From Bisporella sp. PMI_857 (Eukaryota; Ascomycota; Leotiomycetes; Helotiales; Helotiaceae): a stretch of 64,000 nucleotides of DNA. The translations under genes were made by a program, and so were the position numbers. The stretch lies in contig JAJSPD010000025.1 in the NCBI GenBank assembly GCA_021307315.1, forward strand, positions 434,001 to 498,000. Reading direction: 5' to 3'. The notes beneath the pieces are model-generated. The model had not been told where the DNA came from, did no database searches, and was given only the letters and a program-made list of their open reading frames with translations. Below are positions 1 to 11,587 of the stretch, in pieces (positions within the stretch are counted from its first letter, which is position 1; the number at the start of each line of letters is the position of its first letter).

Positions 1-1351
1 AGTCGTAGACAAGATCAACCCCCTTCCCACCCGTGAGCGACATCACTTTTTCCCACCAATGTGTATTGCCTGTATAGTTCACGCATGCATCGGCACCGAA
101 CTTCGTCGCTACATCGAGCTTCTCTTGTGAACTAGCAGTAGCGATAACTTTTGCACCCATAGCTTTGGCAATCTGCACAGCTGTTAAACCAAGGCCACCA
201 GCTGCTGCGTGTATTAGAACTGTCTCTTTCTTCTGTAAGCCGCCCCGGATAACCAATGCCCCATAACTAACAGGAGCTGTGGCACCTAGTCCAGCTGCTG
301 AGACGAAGTCCCATTGCGCCGGAATGTGTTGGAGAGCAGTCGCTTGAACTGAAATAAATTCAGCATATCCACCAAGAGCTCCTCCGAATACCCTATCTCC
401 AGGCGAGAAGATAGTATTGGGAGGCGCTTCAATCACAGTGCCGGCGAATTCAAGACCAAGAACGAATAGTGGACGAACAAGGGAGCGATTGTTCTGGTGT
501 TTTCCGCGACACTATTCATGGAGGTTAGTGGAAACTCGGATGGCATGCTGCGCATTATCTAGAGACAGAGGTCGCAGTCGCCTAATGTCCGAAAAAGGGT
601 GTTCTACAGTCCCCGGCAGTAAAAAAGGGCCCAACTCTTGTTTTACGCCAAAAGTTACCAACTTTTTAGTTATATATTTGATATTTGCTATAAAGTTTTT
701 TTTTTATAAGTTAGAAATATAAAGTATAAAAAGGAGTTCAATTAGAATTTAGTGTTTTTATATTTAAATTTTTAGTTTATTATATTCAAATTTTGTGTTG
801 ATTTTAAAGGATACATAAAATTTTGGATTTTACAGCAAAAATAAGCGAAATTCAACATAAGTTTTAAACTTTTAATATTTTTGTAAAATTAAACTTATAT
901 TTTTAATGTTGATAATAATTTCTATTAGCAACAACATCGATTTAAATAAAAACCTATTAGGAATTTTAAATTTAAACTGTTTCATTTTATAAATTCGGAA
1001 ATATTTAAGTTTCAAAAGTAAGCAATACCAGGGTTTAAGCGGGTACGCCAAGGATTGGGCCCTTATTTACTGTCTAGTACTGTAGCTAGACGTGTCACGG
1101 TTCTAAGAAATGTCTATGGGTGGAAGAGGTTGTGCAATTGTACATCTGTACAATAACTTTAATTTTCAAATAGACACAGAATATCGAATGGACTTACGTA
1201 TAGTAGATCTACATAATTAACTCCAGCAGCAGCAATTTGAACCTTAACTTCACCATTCTTTGGAGACGGGTCCGGAACTTCGGAAACTTCAATTTCGCTA
1301 TAATCCTGGATAGAATTAATCCTTTTGTCCAAGCCGTATGCAGATGATCAT
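1..1351 (-). CDS. Quinone oxidoreductase-like MDR protein, 3' partial, start codon out of frame
   Basis: Medium-chain dehydrogenase/reductase of the zinc-independent quinone oxidoreductase type, expected to reduce quinones or enals with NADPH. Reading leftward, exon 1 (1351-1198) encodes a typical MDR N-terminus ending GVNYVDLLY at a GTAAGT donor. Exon 2 (511 to the window edge) resumes in phase after an AATAG acceptor with CRGKHQNN, then VLGLEFAGTV, GDRVFGG and the nucleotide-binding loop AAAGGLGLTAVQIAKA. The 686-nt intron is unusually long because it holds a 476-bp transposable element. The only upstream ATG (1349-1351) is separated from the coding frame by one extra base, so the start is disrupted or lies elsewhere. 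The C-terminus is cut by the window edge. The family is clear; whether the gene is functional is not. Confidence 0.75.
607..1082. mobile_element. Tc1/mariner- or pogo-type MITE in an intron
   Basis: A 476-bp AT-rich segment flanked by TA on both sides (605-606 and 1083-1084). Its ends are imperfect inverted repeats starting CAGT: six diverged bases follow, then CAGTAAA, one mismatch, and AAGGGCCCAA on both arms. The interior is strongly AT-rich and has no transposase. TA duplication with CAGT termini is the signature of non-autonomous Tc1/mariner/Fot1-type elements. It lies inside intron 1 of the quinone oxidoreductase gene; without it that intron would be about 210 nt. Confidence 0.85.
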
Positions 1352-1783
1352 ACTTGCCTTGACAAATTCTCTGATACAGATTGCCTTCATTATGATAAGC
1401 AAGTGAATTTGAAACATAAATCCATCTTTCCTGAAGATCCTAAATGAAGTCCTAAAAATAGATCAATCTGACTTTGATGTACCGGAAGCCTCGATTTCGG
1501 TTATTGCAACAAGGCTGAGAGTGTATATCTGAGGCATCAGGACGCTTGTCCCAGAACTGCTTAGTGCGATATTCCTCCCCGTGAGCTCAAATAATAAGGT
1601 AGCTTTATTCTTGCAGAGGACTCTTTGAATTGCACCCCTTCAACTCGAATTTTCCCCGATCGAACTCCCGATTACTCGAAAATTAAGCACCTTAGCTGCT
1701 GCCTACGACTGCTGCAATAATAAATACGTGGTGCAATCTTGGGAACCCCCAAGCTCAACCATCCTCTTTTATTGTTCAGCGCA
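1352..1783. other. Intergenic, divergent promoter region
   Basis: Separates the leftward oxidoreductase from rightward SPT5, so it should hold both promoters. I see no TATA box or other gene. Confidence 0.5.
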
Positions 1784-4700
1784 ATGGCGACTGCGAATCT
1801 GCTTGACGCGCATTTCGACGACAGTGAGGAAGAAGACGATTTCAATCCTCAGCAAGGAGATGACTCGGACGCTGGCTCAGACAATGAGGATGATGCAGGT
1901 GATCAAGTCAGAAATTCCGCCGCCAGACGATCTTTAGGAGATGATGGTTCGGATGCTGAATCCATAGCGGAGCCTACAAAGAACAAGCGGAGAGACTCCG
2001 TAGGCCAACACGATGAGGATGAAAATGGAGATGATGAGGGGGAGGGAGAAGACACAGCGCCAGGACCCAACGACGACGATGAGGACGAGGATGACGAAGA
2101 TGAGGAGGACGAGGAGATTACAGTAAGCATTCCACATCTCAGAAGGAAGCCAGAAATCTCAATCTCACTTACTTGGTCATGGTGGAATTGCTAAAACAGA
2201 TCGCAGGGCCATCGAAGGAAGCGTAGACGTGAAAAACGAAACCAGTTCCTCGATGTTGAAGCCGAAGTTGATGAGGATGAAGATGAAGCTGACGACGACG
2301 AAGATGACATAGAGCTCAAGGATAACTTCATTGCTGACACCCATCCTGACGATGTTGCAGATCTTCCTCTTGGTGGAGAGACAGACGACAGGAGACACAG
2401 AGAGCTGGATCGCAGACGAGAAATGGAAGCGAGCTTGGATGCTGAAAAACAGGCGGAGATTTTGCGTCAAAGATACGCCAACAAAAATCGGTCAGGGCGT
2501 GGACTTGGTGGAGATTCTGCTGTCGTGCCCAAACGTTTACTACTCCCAAGTGTAGAGGATCCCAGTATTTGGGCTGTTCGATGTAAGGAAGGCAAAGAAC
2601 GAGAGGTAATTTTCTCCATTATGAAACGAGTCGAAGAACGACTAGGCACCAAAGATGAGCTAGCAATCACCGCTGCCTTTGAACGTGGCGGGACTCAGTC
2701 CACTATGAAAGGATTCATATATGTTGAAGCTCGGCGACAGGGAGATGTCGAGGAGGCTTGCAAGAACTTGATGAATGTCTACCCTCGGACCAAACTGATG
2801 CTGGTGGAGATCAAGGAGATGCCAGATCTTCTCAGAGTTACAAAAAGTCCATCGATTGAACCCGGAGCTTATGTCCGTTTGAGACGACCACCCAAGTATG
2901 CTGGCGATCTTGCTCAAGTCATAGATGTGACTGATACTGGTCTCGAGTTACGAGTAAGATTTGTTCCTCGTCTAGACTATGGACTTCATGAAGATGCGAA
3001 CGCACCTGGAGAATTCGGCGCAAAACGAAAACGACCTGTAGCTGGACCAAGACCGCCCCAGAGATTATTTAGTGAGGTTGAAGCGAAGAAACGACATTCG
3101 AAGTTCCTTCAAGGTGGCCGAGGAGATAAAGTTTGGATGTACCTCGGTGACGAATACGTCAATGGATACTGCGAGAAGGAGGTCAAAATTCAAACGCTCA
3201 CGATTAAGGATGTTAATCCTACACTTGAAGAAGTCACGAGATTCACATCTGGTGCGGAGGACGGAACTGAAAATCTCGATCTAAACGCTCTTGCGGCTAG
3301 CTTGAAGCAAAGTACAGCAAATGCATCTTACCTGCCTGGAGACATCATCGAAGTCTATGAAGGAGAGCAGAAAGGCGTGCAGGGGAAAGTAGTATCTGTT
3401 CAGGGTGACATCGTTACGATGGCAGTCGAAGATGGACCACTGAAGGGTCAAACGATCGAGGTTCCAGTGAAGGGACTTCGCAAGCGTTTCCGTGAAGGTG
3501 ATCATGTCAAAGTCATTGGTGGTAGTCGTTTTCGAGACGAAGTTGGCATGGTTGTAAAGATTGTGGAGGACCGAGTAACCATTCTGAGTGATCAAGGCAA
3601 TAACGAAATCACAGTGTTTAGCAAGGACCTCCGAGAGGCAAGCGATTCTGGTGGCGGTGGTTCTCTCGGACAATATGACTTGTGGGATCTCATACAGTTA
3701 GACCCTTCCACAGTTGCTTGCATTACGAAAGTTGAGCGTGAATCACTCGTCGTTCTTGACCAGAATAGCCAGATTCGGACAATTCTGCCATCTCAAATCA
3801 CGAACAAAATCGAACAACGTAAGTTTGCAGTTGCGACAGATCGAAACGGAGCAGAGATTCGTGTTGATGATGTTGTAAAGGAGTTTGGTGGCGAAGGCAA
3901 ATCAGGACGGATTATGCATATATATCGAGCCTACCTTTTCTGTCGGAGAGCTGAGCTTGGTGAAAACGGTAATGTCTTTGTTATACGCACAACGAACGTT
4001 ACTTCGGTCTCAGCTAAGGGAGGTCGTGTCAATAGCCAGCCTACTCCTGACCTCAACTCGATGAACCCTGCGATGAAGCGAAATCCTAATGGAGGAGCTA
4101 GCGATATGCCGCCTCCTAAGACTTTTGGGCGAGATAAAGCTATCGGTCAGACTGTAACCATTCGAAAAGGGCCGTACAAGGGCCTACTGGGTATTGTCAA
4201 AGAAACCACAGATGCCAATGCACGTGTTGAGCTTCATACGAAGAATAAGATAGTGAATGTACCGAAAGATGCTCTAGGCTTCAAAGACAGAATCACTGGA
4301 GCAAGCATCGATCCGAACTCGAGAGGCGGTGGCCGCGGTGGCTTTGCTCCAAGAGGAGGCAGAGGCGGTCATGGTGGAGCAACTCCCGGTAGCTGGGATG
4401 GCGGACGCACCCCTATGCCCTCAGGTAGTCTTGAGACAGGAAGAACTCCGGCTTGGGGAACTTCAAGAAGTTTGTCCTTCCTTTAGAACTTTAGAGGATA
4501 AAGCTAACTATGAACAGCACCTGCGGCAGGAGCAAATGGTGGACGAACACCAGCCTGGAAATCGGGTAACGATGGTGGTCGTACTCCTGCCTGGCAAGAT
4601 GGTTCACGGACTGTCAATCCTTATGATGGCAGCCGTACGTCCTATGGTGGAGGCAATCGAACACCGGCTTGGTCATCTGGAGCGAAGACGCCAGCATACG

Positions 4701-5164
4701 GGCTATCGGATGGCTTCAATGTTGGCTCTAAGACTCCAGGCTATACTGGTAACGATACTTGGGGCTCAAAGACTCCTGCATATCAGCCGCAGCAGTCTTC
4801 AGATAATAATAGTAGCTGGGGCCAGCAGCCGCCTGCAAATAATGGTTGGGGTTCTAATGCCTATGATGCACCGACTCCAGGCGCGCCTATGTCAGCTCCT
4901 ACACCCGCTGCGATGAACGCCCCTACTCCTGGTGCTTACTCTGCTCCCACCCCAGCACCATATAATGCGCCAACTCCCGCCGCAGCCCCAACACCAGCTC
5001 CAAATTGGGGTGGAGGATGGGGGGCCCCGACACCACAAGCCATGGACGCCCCTACGCCAGGCGGTCAGCAAGGATACTATGCAGCTCCCACTCCTGGCGC
5101 ATATGGCGCTCCAGAGACGCCAGCGCCGGACTGGCAGGACGATGGACCACGATATACTGATTAA
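1784..5164 (+). CDS. spt5: Transcription elongation factor SPT5 (DSIF large subunit)
   Basis: Spt5, the universally conserved elongation factor that pairs with Spt4 and clamps RNA polymerase II. Three exons: 1784-2122, 2207-4469, 4518-5164; introns of 84 and 48 nt, phases 0 and 1, both with CTAA-type branch sites. The product is 1082 aa, close to yeast Spt5. Order: an acidic Asp/Glu-rich N-terminus (residues 1-185), the NGN domain from about 229 ([15 protein letters not shown]), several KOW modules ([15 protein letters not shown] near 331, [16 protein letters not shown] near 489, [17 protein letters not shown] near 543, [16 protein letters not shown] near 759), an RGG-rich stretch, and a C-terminal repeat region of RTPAW/KTPAY and APTPxxY units, the expected Cdk9/Bur1 phosphorylation substrate. 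The start is the ATG before [13 protein letters not shown]; an upstream in-frame ATG at 1739 is less likely. Confidence 0.97.
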
Positions 5165-6446
5165 AGAATGCTTGTCACCATGCCCTAGGCGACAGTCTTT
5201 TCGACATTTTCGCAGCCGCATAAATATCTGTACTTTAGAAAACTGGAACGGCGGCGTAGTCAGCAGCAAGTGAAGCTGCATCAACGAATATAAGGCATTT
5301 GATTCTCATAGCTCTCCTCTACACTTTCTCTTTAATTCCAGTATTTAGTGTTTTCACCCTACACTTCAAGGTTAATAACAGACGGACAGTTTCTACTATG
5401 TGTAATGATTTAGGGGGTACTTCTTCCTCCCCTCCATTTACTTCCCAGTGCTCTGCGTAAGTAGGTGTATGTGCTAGTCTTGAGACCATACAGAATGAGG
5501 CCAGAGATCATACTGTCGTGGTCATGTTTTACTGATGCAGCGTGAAGTCCTGCAGCATTACTGATCTTATTTTAGATCTGAGGGAATTTGTCTTAAGGAA
5601 AATGTACCACAGGCGCGAATTTTGTCGGAAATATTGACGATAGCATCTTTCTAATCATTTCATCCATGAGCCTGTTCCTGCATCTAGGTCAGTCAACTTG
5701 GTTGAGGTAAACAGTGCTTGAGAATGCCATTAATCTTCCATGGTGCCAATAATCAAACAAGTATTCGGCCATTCTATATATGACCAAGTGGATTACAGGA
5801 ATACTAGCGTTGCCTCGTTGGCTTTTTACTCCCAATCACATACGACTGGTGTTGCGTAGGATTGGCACTGACCAACGATGATTTCGAAATCTCTAATCCT
5901 GATTACGTAAGTTTGCATCATCACAACTGCTTACGTCTCGAGACCCTCAACAACACCGCATCTATCTATTTTACAACAAATATTCACTTTCTCCACAACG
6001 GATCTCAGGAATCATATGTAAGGCAAATAATCCGGGAAATCTCAGAATATTGCACCTTTTATATGCCTGAATGTCCGTTGAACCCACCAACCTCCAAGGT
6101 AGCCGACATAGCTACTGATATTGATGGACCCGCGATAGGCAGCTCATACTAAAAGCTTTCCAAGTACACTAGTCGGCTTCGCATAATAAGAGACCTTTCG
6201 TATCACATTTTTGTGTTTAAAGACATAGCGTAAGAGGAGTTGCTGCGTTTGAACGTGTCCAGAGCCAAAAACTCAAAGTCCTTCTTGTATATGCAAAATA
6301 ACGACAGACAAGAGAATCCTTGCTGGTAGGACACAGAAATATTAGTCTTGTATCCGGATCGAGCACAAGTATCAAGCTGCGGTTGTGCCTTCCTTCTTTG
6401 AGGCATAATCTGGCGCAGTCACCTATAGTCTCGCCAGGGACTTGAG
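5165..6446. other. Intergenic, 3' region of SPT5 and upstream region of F-box gene
   Basis: About 1.3 kb. The only notable reading frame is a 96-codon stretch at 5862-6152 without recognisable motifs or introns; I do not call it a gene. Confidence 0.5.
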
Positions 6447-8544
6447 ATGGCATTCACCTTAAAGAACAGCAGTGCAATTAATAGCGACTCTGACTCGCAG
6501 TCTGATGGTCATAATCTTGAACAAGAAGCGGGTGTATTCTTGGACAAGGTCTTGATGCCACCAGATGCTATTGAAAATCAGCCAACAGATCCAAGAAGTT
6601 CAGTTGGCGTGAGAGATATATTAGGTATGCATAGATCTTCCAGTCTCAACTTTAGTACGTAGCACTGACAGATGTTCCAGCAGATCAAGTATCTGGTGTG
6701 GATGCAGCTAAAAGTAATCTTGTAGCCCTCCCATCTGAGTTAATCGGCCAGATCATCGCCTTTCTAAGCCCTGCCGATCTCGCATCATTCTCTAAGACTT
6801 GTCGAATATTGTTGAAGCATGGTGATTCAGAAGTATACTGGCAACGTCTGATACAAGAAAGCATCCCCGGTATCAAGTTGGTCTCCTCATCTCCCTGTCG
6901 GTCTTTTAAAGATCTTTACATATCGCACGATCCTCACTGGTTCCTGCCGAAACATAAGATATGGTTTTCTGACCACTTCCTGACTGGGAAAATCATCATT
7001 GCGCGTTTCGATCCACGTCGAGGTTGCATTGAAGCTTATCAGCTGGTGGCAGAATGTGATCCACCAGTAATTGACACGGTAAGTCATTCTTGAGAGCATA
7101 CTTGTATTATTTTCCCATTTGAATTAAGATTCCTTACTGCGTCATGTCTGTGAGCTGTCGGCATGATTCAGGTAGCCTTTTTATCGCATCGACTAGTTTT
7201 CATTCTTGATATCTATATTTGAACAATAACTAAGCACCTTCCTTTTAGTGGGCGATTGACACGGATGTAAAGATTCACTCTTTTCGACCTCGCGTTCGTC
7301 TACACCTAGATCAACCGGTTCTGTAAGTTATCTTCTCTCTAGCTCAAATATAATATAACGCGTCCTCAATCCCCTCGGGTCAATAAATTTTGTAATGCCG
7401 TGCCTCAGATAACCGTTTTCTACATTGCCACTTTGTGCTGACTTCCTTGGTCTCCAAGGAAATTCGACGCCTTGTCTTTAGAATCTATGATGATATCCTC
7501 AGGAAGGGTGCAACATTCATCTAAGTTTTCTGGAGAAGTGCCCATGCGCGATGAGAGGCAATCTCGCCATGGGATATTCACGAACTTTCTGCTTACAAGA
7601 CCCGTTGAACCTCACTCTAACATGGCATTGTGGCCACCTTTAACGATTCCTGCATCGCATAGGGTCCGCAATGCAAGCCAGTCTCATTTTCTTAGTGACG
7701 GCCACAAGCCCCACAAAAGGTCAGAAATCAGTGACCAGTCTTTCCGCATCAGAAAATGGATGCAAATGGTTCATCATGGATTTGGAATTCATCTTGGTGA
7801 AACTGTTGATACTTACGCAACCTTAAGGCCTGAGTTGTATATACCAACAGAAGCCAAACCCTGGCGTGGTATTTGGGTCGGTAAGTCTTATCCTCGCGAG
7901 TAAAATTGCCTATTATAGCTATCTCATAAGTGTGTTAAGAGTATATCAGAACTATTGCGGTAGCAGAATTTCTACTTCAGAGTGTGTCATGAGCACTGGG
8001 AGTAAAATCACCTAATAAGGCAATGCTGACTCAAAAACATCATAATAGGAGATTACAGCGGCCACGGCTGCGAATTTTTACTTTTGCATCAGCCGGACGA
8101 CGAGATACCGTTTGATCCAAAGAATATTATTCAAGCAGAAGATGAGACTCCAGAGGAATTTGAAGCTAGGAAAATATCAGAGAGAATTTATAGAGGCAGT
8201 CTGAAAGCAATCAAATTGACGGGAGATATAAATGTTCCAAGAGGAGAGTATACAGTCATTGCAGAAGACCTCTCAAAAATACTTCGGACCGCTACGGAGG
8301 AGCCTTTCCAAGGGGCAAAAGTCGTAGAGGGTAAAGGTCATATCGCTGGAAGGATGTTCAAGGATGGTCAGTTACAATGTTACCTACTGACGCTCCGTAT
8401 GCTAACTGGCGCTTCATAGACGCATATATTGATACCCAGATAATTATGATCTCGCCAAACAAGATAGCGTTGCATTGGGTAGAGTTAGGTCATATCAATT
8501 ACTTTGAAAAGGTTGATATTGATCAGTTTGTCACTCTAGAATGA
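6447..8544 (+). pseudogene. Fungal F-box protein gene with two frame breaks
   Basis: The F-box lies at the start of exon 2 (LPSELIGQIIAFLSPADLASF), in the position typical of fungal F-box proteins that recruit substrates to SCF ubiquitin ligases. Exons inferred: 6447-6624, 6681-7078, 7249-7322, about 7409-7880 (broken), 8049-8366, 8420-8544. All other junctions are in phase with good signals, and the C-terminus holds the conserved blocks LWPPLTIPASHRVRN, PWRGIWVGDYSGHGCEF and LTGDINVPRGEYT. Two places do not work. The exon after the 7323 donor reads TAA at once if spliced in phase, while the conserved NRFLHCHFVLTSLVS block is in another frame. That block then runs into a stop near 7520, while the rest of the exon is in a third frame. 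I see no intron solution, so this is probably a recent pseudogene; two unrecognised introns remain possible. Confidence 0.7.
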
Positions 8545-9107
8545 TTTTTCTGTTGACTAGGATCCTTATGAGAAGCTTCCAGTCGTGCAGCATATCATAG
8601 ACCCAACCAAGGTGATGCTCAGTGGAAGATACAAGCTTCCAAAATGTAATAATATCTATCTATTTTAGTGTCTTAACATGAATATATTTTACTCCAATAT
8701 TTATTTCAATATCTACTTCACACGTGACCAAACCAGCAATGGAATGAAAACGAGCAATCAGATATGCAACCACTCTGTTACTTCTCTTATTACCTATATT
8801 ATATGTGGGTAATTGTTATCAGTTAACAAGAGAAGGAAAATAAATTGCATTGCCGCAGTGAACATCCTCACAAGAGGTGAGTCTTGGCGGCAAACGTCGA
8901 GAATTTCGCTACATCACAAAAATCCAGCTCAATACCTAGTCCTTCCAACGTGATCAAACTTGAGACGCAAACAACTTTATTTCACTTGAAGGAGTTAATC
9001 TATAAAGGACATTTGGAATCCGCGGTGTGCTCGATCGTATCGTGAAGTAAAGAGAAGCTAGGAATTTGGCATAGAGTGTGCGAAGCGAAGCAGACGACTT
9101 TTTCAAG
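8545..9107. other. Intergenic, promoter of DUF1769 gene
   Basis: AT-rich spacer of about 560 bp between two rightward genes. No coding signal, repeat or RNA gene seen. Confidence 0.5.
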
Positions 9108-10718
9108 ATGGCGTCCAATTACATACTCCGTGTAACAGCAGGGCCAGATTATGAGTGAGTCCCATTCGTGTCCATTTCGTCTCTCCTTTTCCTTCAGACG
9201 GTCCCTCCCCTCCTCCCTTTCTCTTCCTCCTCCTCTCCTACATGTCTTCTGATCAGATTGTCACAGTACCAAAACTCATCAAATCGTACATGTGAATTCG
9301 GCAGAACCCGTATCTATAGACTCAGATCACGTCAAGGCCGATATCAACATTAGAGTCAAGGTTTGTTTTCCATTCAATGATCAAATAATGATGGTTAATA
9401 CGAACATTTAGAATTACCGCGGATTGCCCCATGGCAGCCCCGAGAGCTCACCGTTCTTTGAGAAACACTATGGGGACTCGTATGCTATCACCTTTGCTTT
9501 TAGGCCAAAGGAGAATATTAATGGAGATGACCTTGTGTTTGGGAAGTAAGTGCATTTTCTCTGGAAAAAAAACCACGGACCTTATACCAGTCTCTAAACT
9601 TCGGGGGGTTTGGAGATCAAGTCTTGAAAGGCAGAAATTGGCTCCTTTTGAACTGTGGCATGCTTCTTAAACTATGGATAAGGTAAAAAGCTCGTGGAGC
9701 TATGGAATTTGTATGGCAATCTTGGGAGTGGTTTCAGCTAAATGATTTTATTTTCATCAGGCGGTTGTCATATCAAATTGTTTGATCTTCGAAGTCATGT
9801 ATTATACGCTCTGCGGTTCTCTAAAATGGCTAACGGAGGGCCTTTAGTGATTTCGACCACCCCATTCGTGACCGCTTACCTCCGGGATTTGGAGTTGCGA
9901 TGAAGTTTGTGAAGTGGGCAGTTGATCCAGGATTGGATGGTGATGTCTATGCCGACGAACCATATCTCTACGGCCCTTTAGGAAGCTCAGCCAACACGAT
10001 ACATGTTGGAGATCTAGAAGACGAATATAAGGGCGAAGGCGACTTTGGTCTTGAGATAGTTGAAGGTGGTTCTGAAAGCGGTAACACAGTCAGATCGGAG
10101 AAAGGCGTCCCCGAACTTGAAGCTGGAAGGAAGAAGTGGTTCATTGTAGAAGAGAATAGGAAACAGGTTAGCGACCGATACGGATTTGTTGCAATAACGC
10201 AGGTATGGATCTGAAAGAACAAGACTGACACAGTCATAGTGGGAATGGGAATCAGATCGAACCTACGGTGCCGATTTCTTCAACGGTTACTTAGATTTTA
10301 ATGGTACGTTCGAATGCTTCAGTGGTAGAGACCATCCTAGACTTACTTATAACAACAGAATTCGCGCTCAAGCTGCCTGTCGTCACAATCCCCATCATGC
10401 AATACTGGGATGGACAAGGACTTCGGTATGTATCCCCATTTCCTTGACTCTGATTCTAGTGATATCGAGCTGCGTCCAACTCATGTTATCCGCAGGCCAG
10501 TAAAGCGCTCACACACGCTTAGATACGTTCTCAAAAATCGCGCTACCAACAAGGCCCTCTTTGTAGTTCTGTTTACATTGTATCTGAAGGAAGATGTGGA
10601 TGAGCTGGGCAATGTGAAGCCAGGAGTAGAAGGGGGCATGCCATTTGACAAGATGAGCAGCGAAGAAGCGGGAAAACATAAGAAGATGCTGGATACAGAC
10701 GACGATACTGTTGATTGA
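9108..10718 (+). CDS. DUF1769 (UPF0590) family protein
   Basis: Conserved fungal protein of unknown function. Seven exons in consistent phase: 9108-9154, 9267-9360, 9412-9545, 9848-10166, 10240-10303, 10359-10425, 10496-10718, giving 315 aa. Family blocks occur in order: HVNSAEPVSIDSD, NYRGLPHGSPESSPFF, FDHPIRDRLPPGFG, WAVDPGLDGDVYADEPYLYG, ADFFNGYLDF and LRYVLKNR, followed by a short acidic tail. The length is typical of the family. No signal peptide or membrane segment is visible. Six introns in 1.6 kb is dense for this window. The name is secure from the motif order, but no biochemical role is established, and neighbours give no hint. Confidence 0.9.
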
Positions 10719-11587
10719 TATTGCTGATATGGATGATATGACAAAACCCCCACAAATATAGATAGAATAGAACCTCGTTGACTTTCAACCATAACTACGC
10801 ATCGCACACTAGTCATATGATTAAAATTTGATCTGACTTCAATGACAAAGCTATGCTCGATTTACGTATAGTTTGCATTTTTAAACTTGTTTGCCCTACA
10901 AGGCATACTTTTTCATACACCATAGCCTTCATTCATTAGCCCCCATTCCACAGCCAGCACTAAGACTCAACCTATCACCATTGATTTTATCTAATTTTTT
11001 TCTGCTGTACAATTGTTATTCTCTCCGCAAGTCTTGGAGCGAATTCCTCGCTTCGATTCATTCCTCATACTCGCCTCAATACAATAGTCGTCATCAGCCT
11101 TCCTTCCCTTAGCCCCAGAGCCGGTCTATCTCTGCGCGGACTCCAAAATAATTACATTCTGGGTCACTACGCTTATCGCAGGAACCGTCTCTATACTTAT
11201 TATTCTCTTGGATGCATATTGATACACTGACCACCTACCCGTATCAGGTTTGTTCATTGCGTCAGGAGCTGTAATCGATGTTTAAAATTCGTCCCGGGTT
11301 ACGCTTTTCGAGCCGTAATGTTATTATTGCATCTACGCTATAGTATTCTTATTTGGAAAGCTATTCTGGGCAATAGAAGGAATAATCAATATAAGAACAT
11401 GCTTTTTGACATGGGGGAGGGAGTCAGGCTCGATGAACATTTGAAAATGTGACGTATATCATTGCTCACAACAATTTCAGTGCAGATCTAATGATCCATA
11501 AATTGATACATACTTTAATTAATTTTACTTCACTTCATCTTTCTTGGTCTTTCATTTCCCATAATCTCATACATAAACTTATGTAAT
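10719..11587. other. Intergenic between convergent genes
   Basis: About 870 bp of AT-rich sequence between convergent 3' ends. A 73-codon ATG frame at 10891-11112 has no support as a gene. Confidence 0.5.

Noticed and set aside
1903..2137. Ser-rich and hydrophobic ORFs opposite SPT5 exon 1
   Set aside because: They are the antisense of the acidic GAT/GAG-rich N-terminus of SPT5.
4329..5273. Two long ORFs overlapping the SPT5 3' end
   Set aside because: Alternative frames of the repetitive CTR; the SPT5 frame is fully explained by the 48-nt intron.
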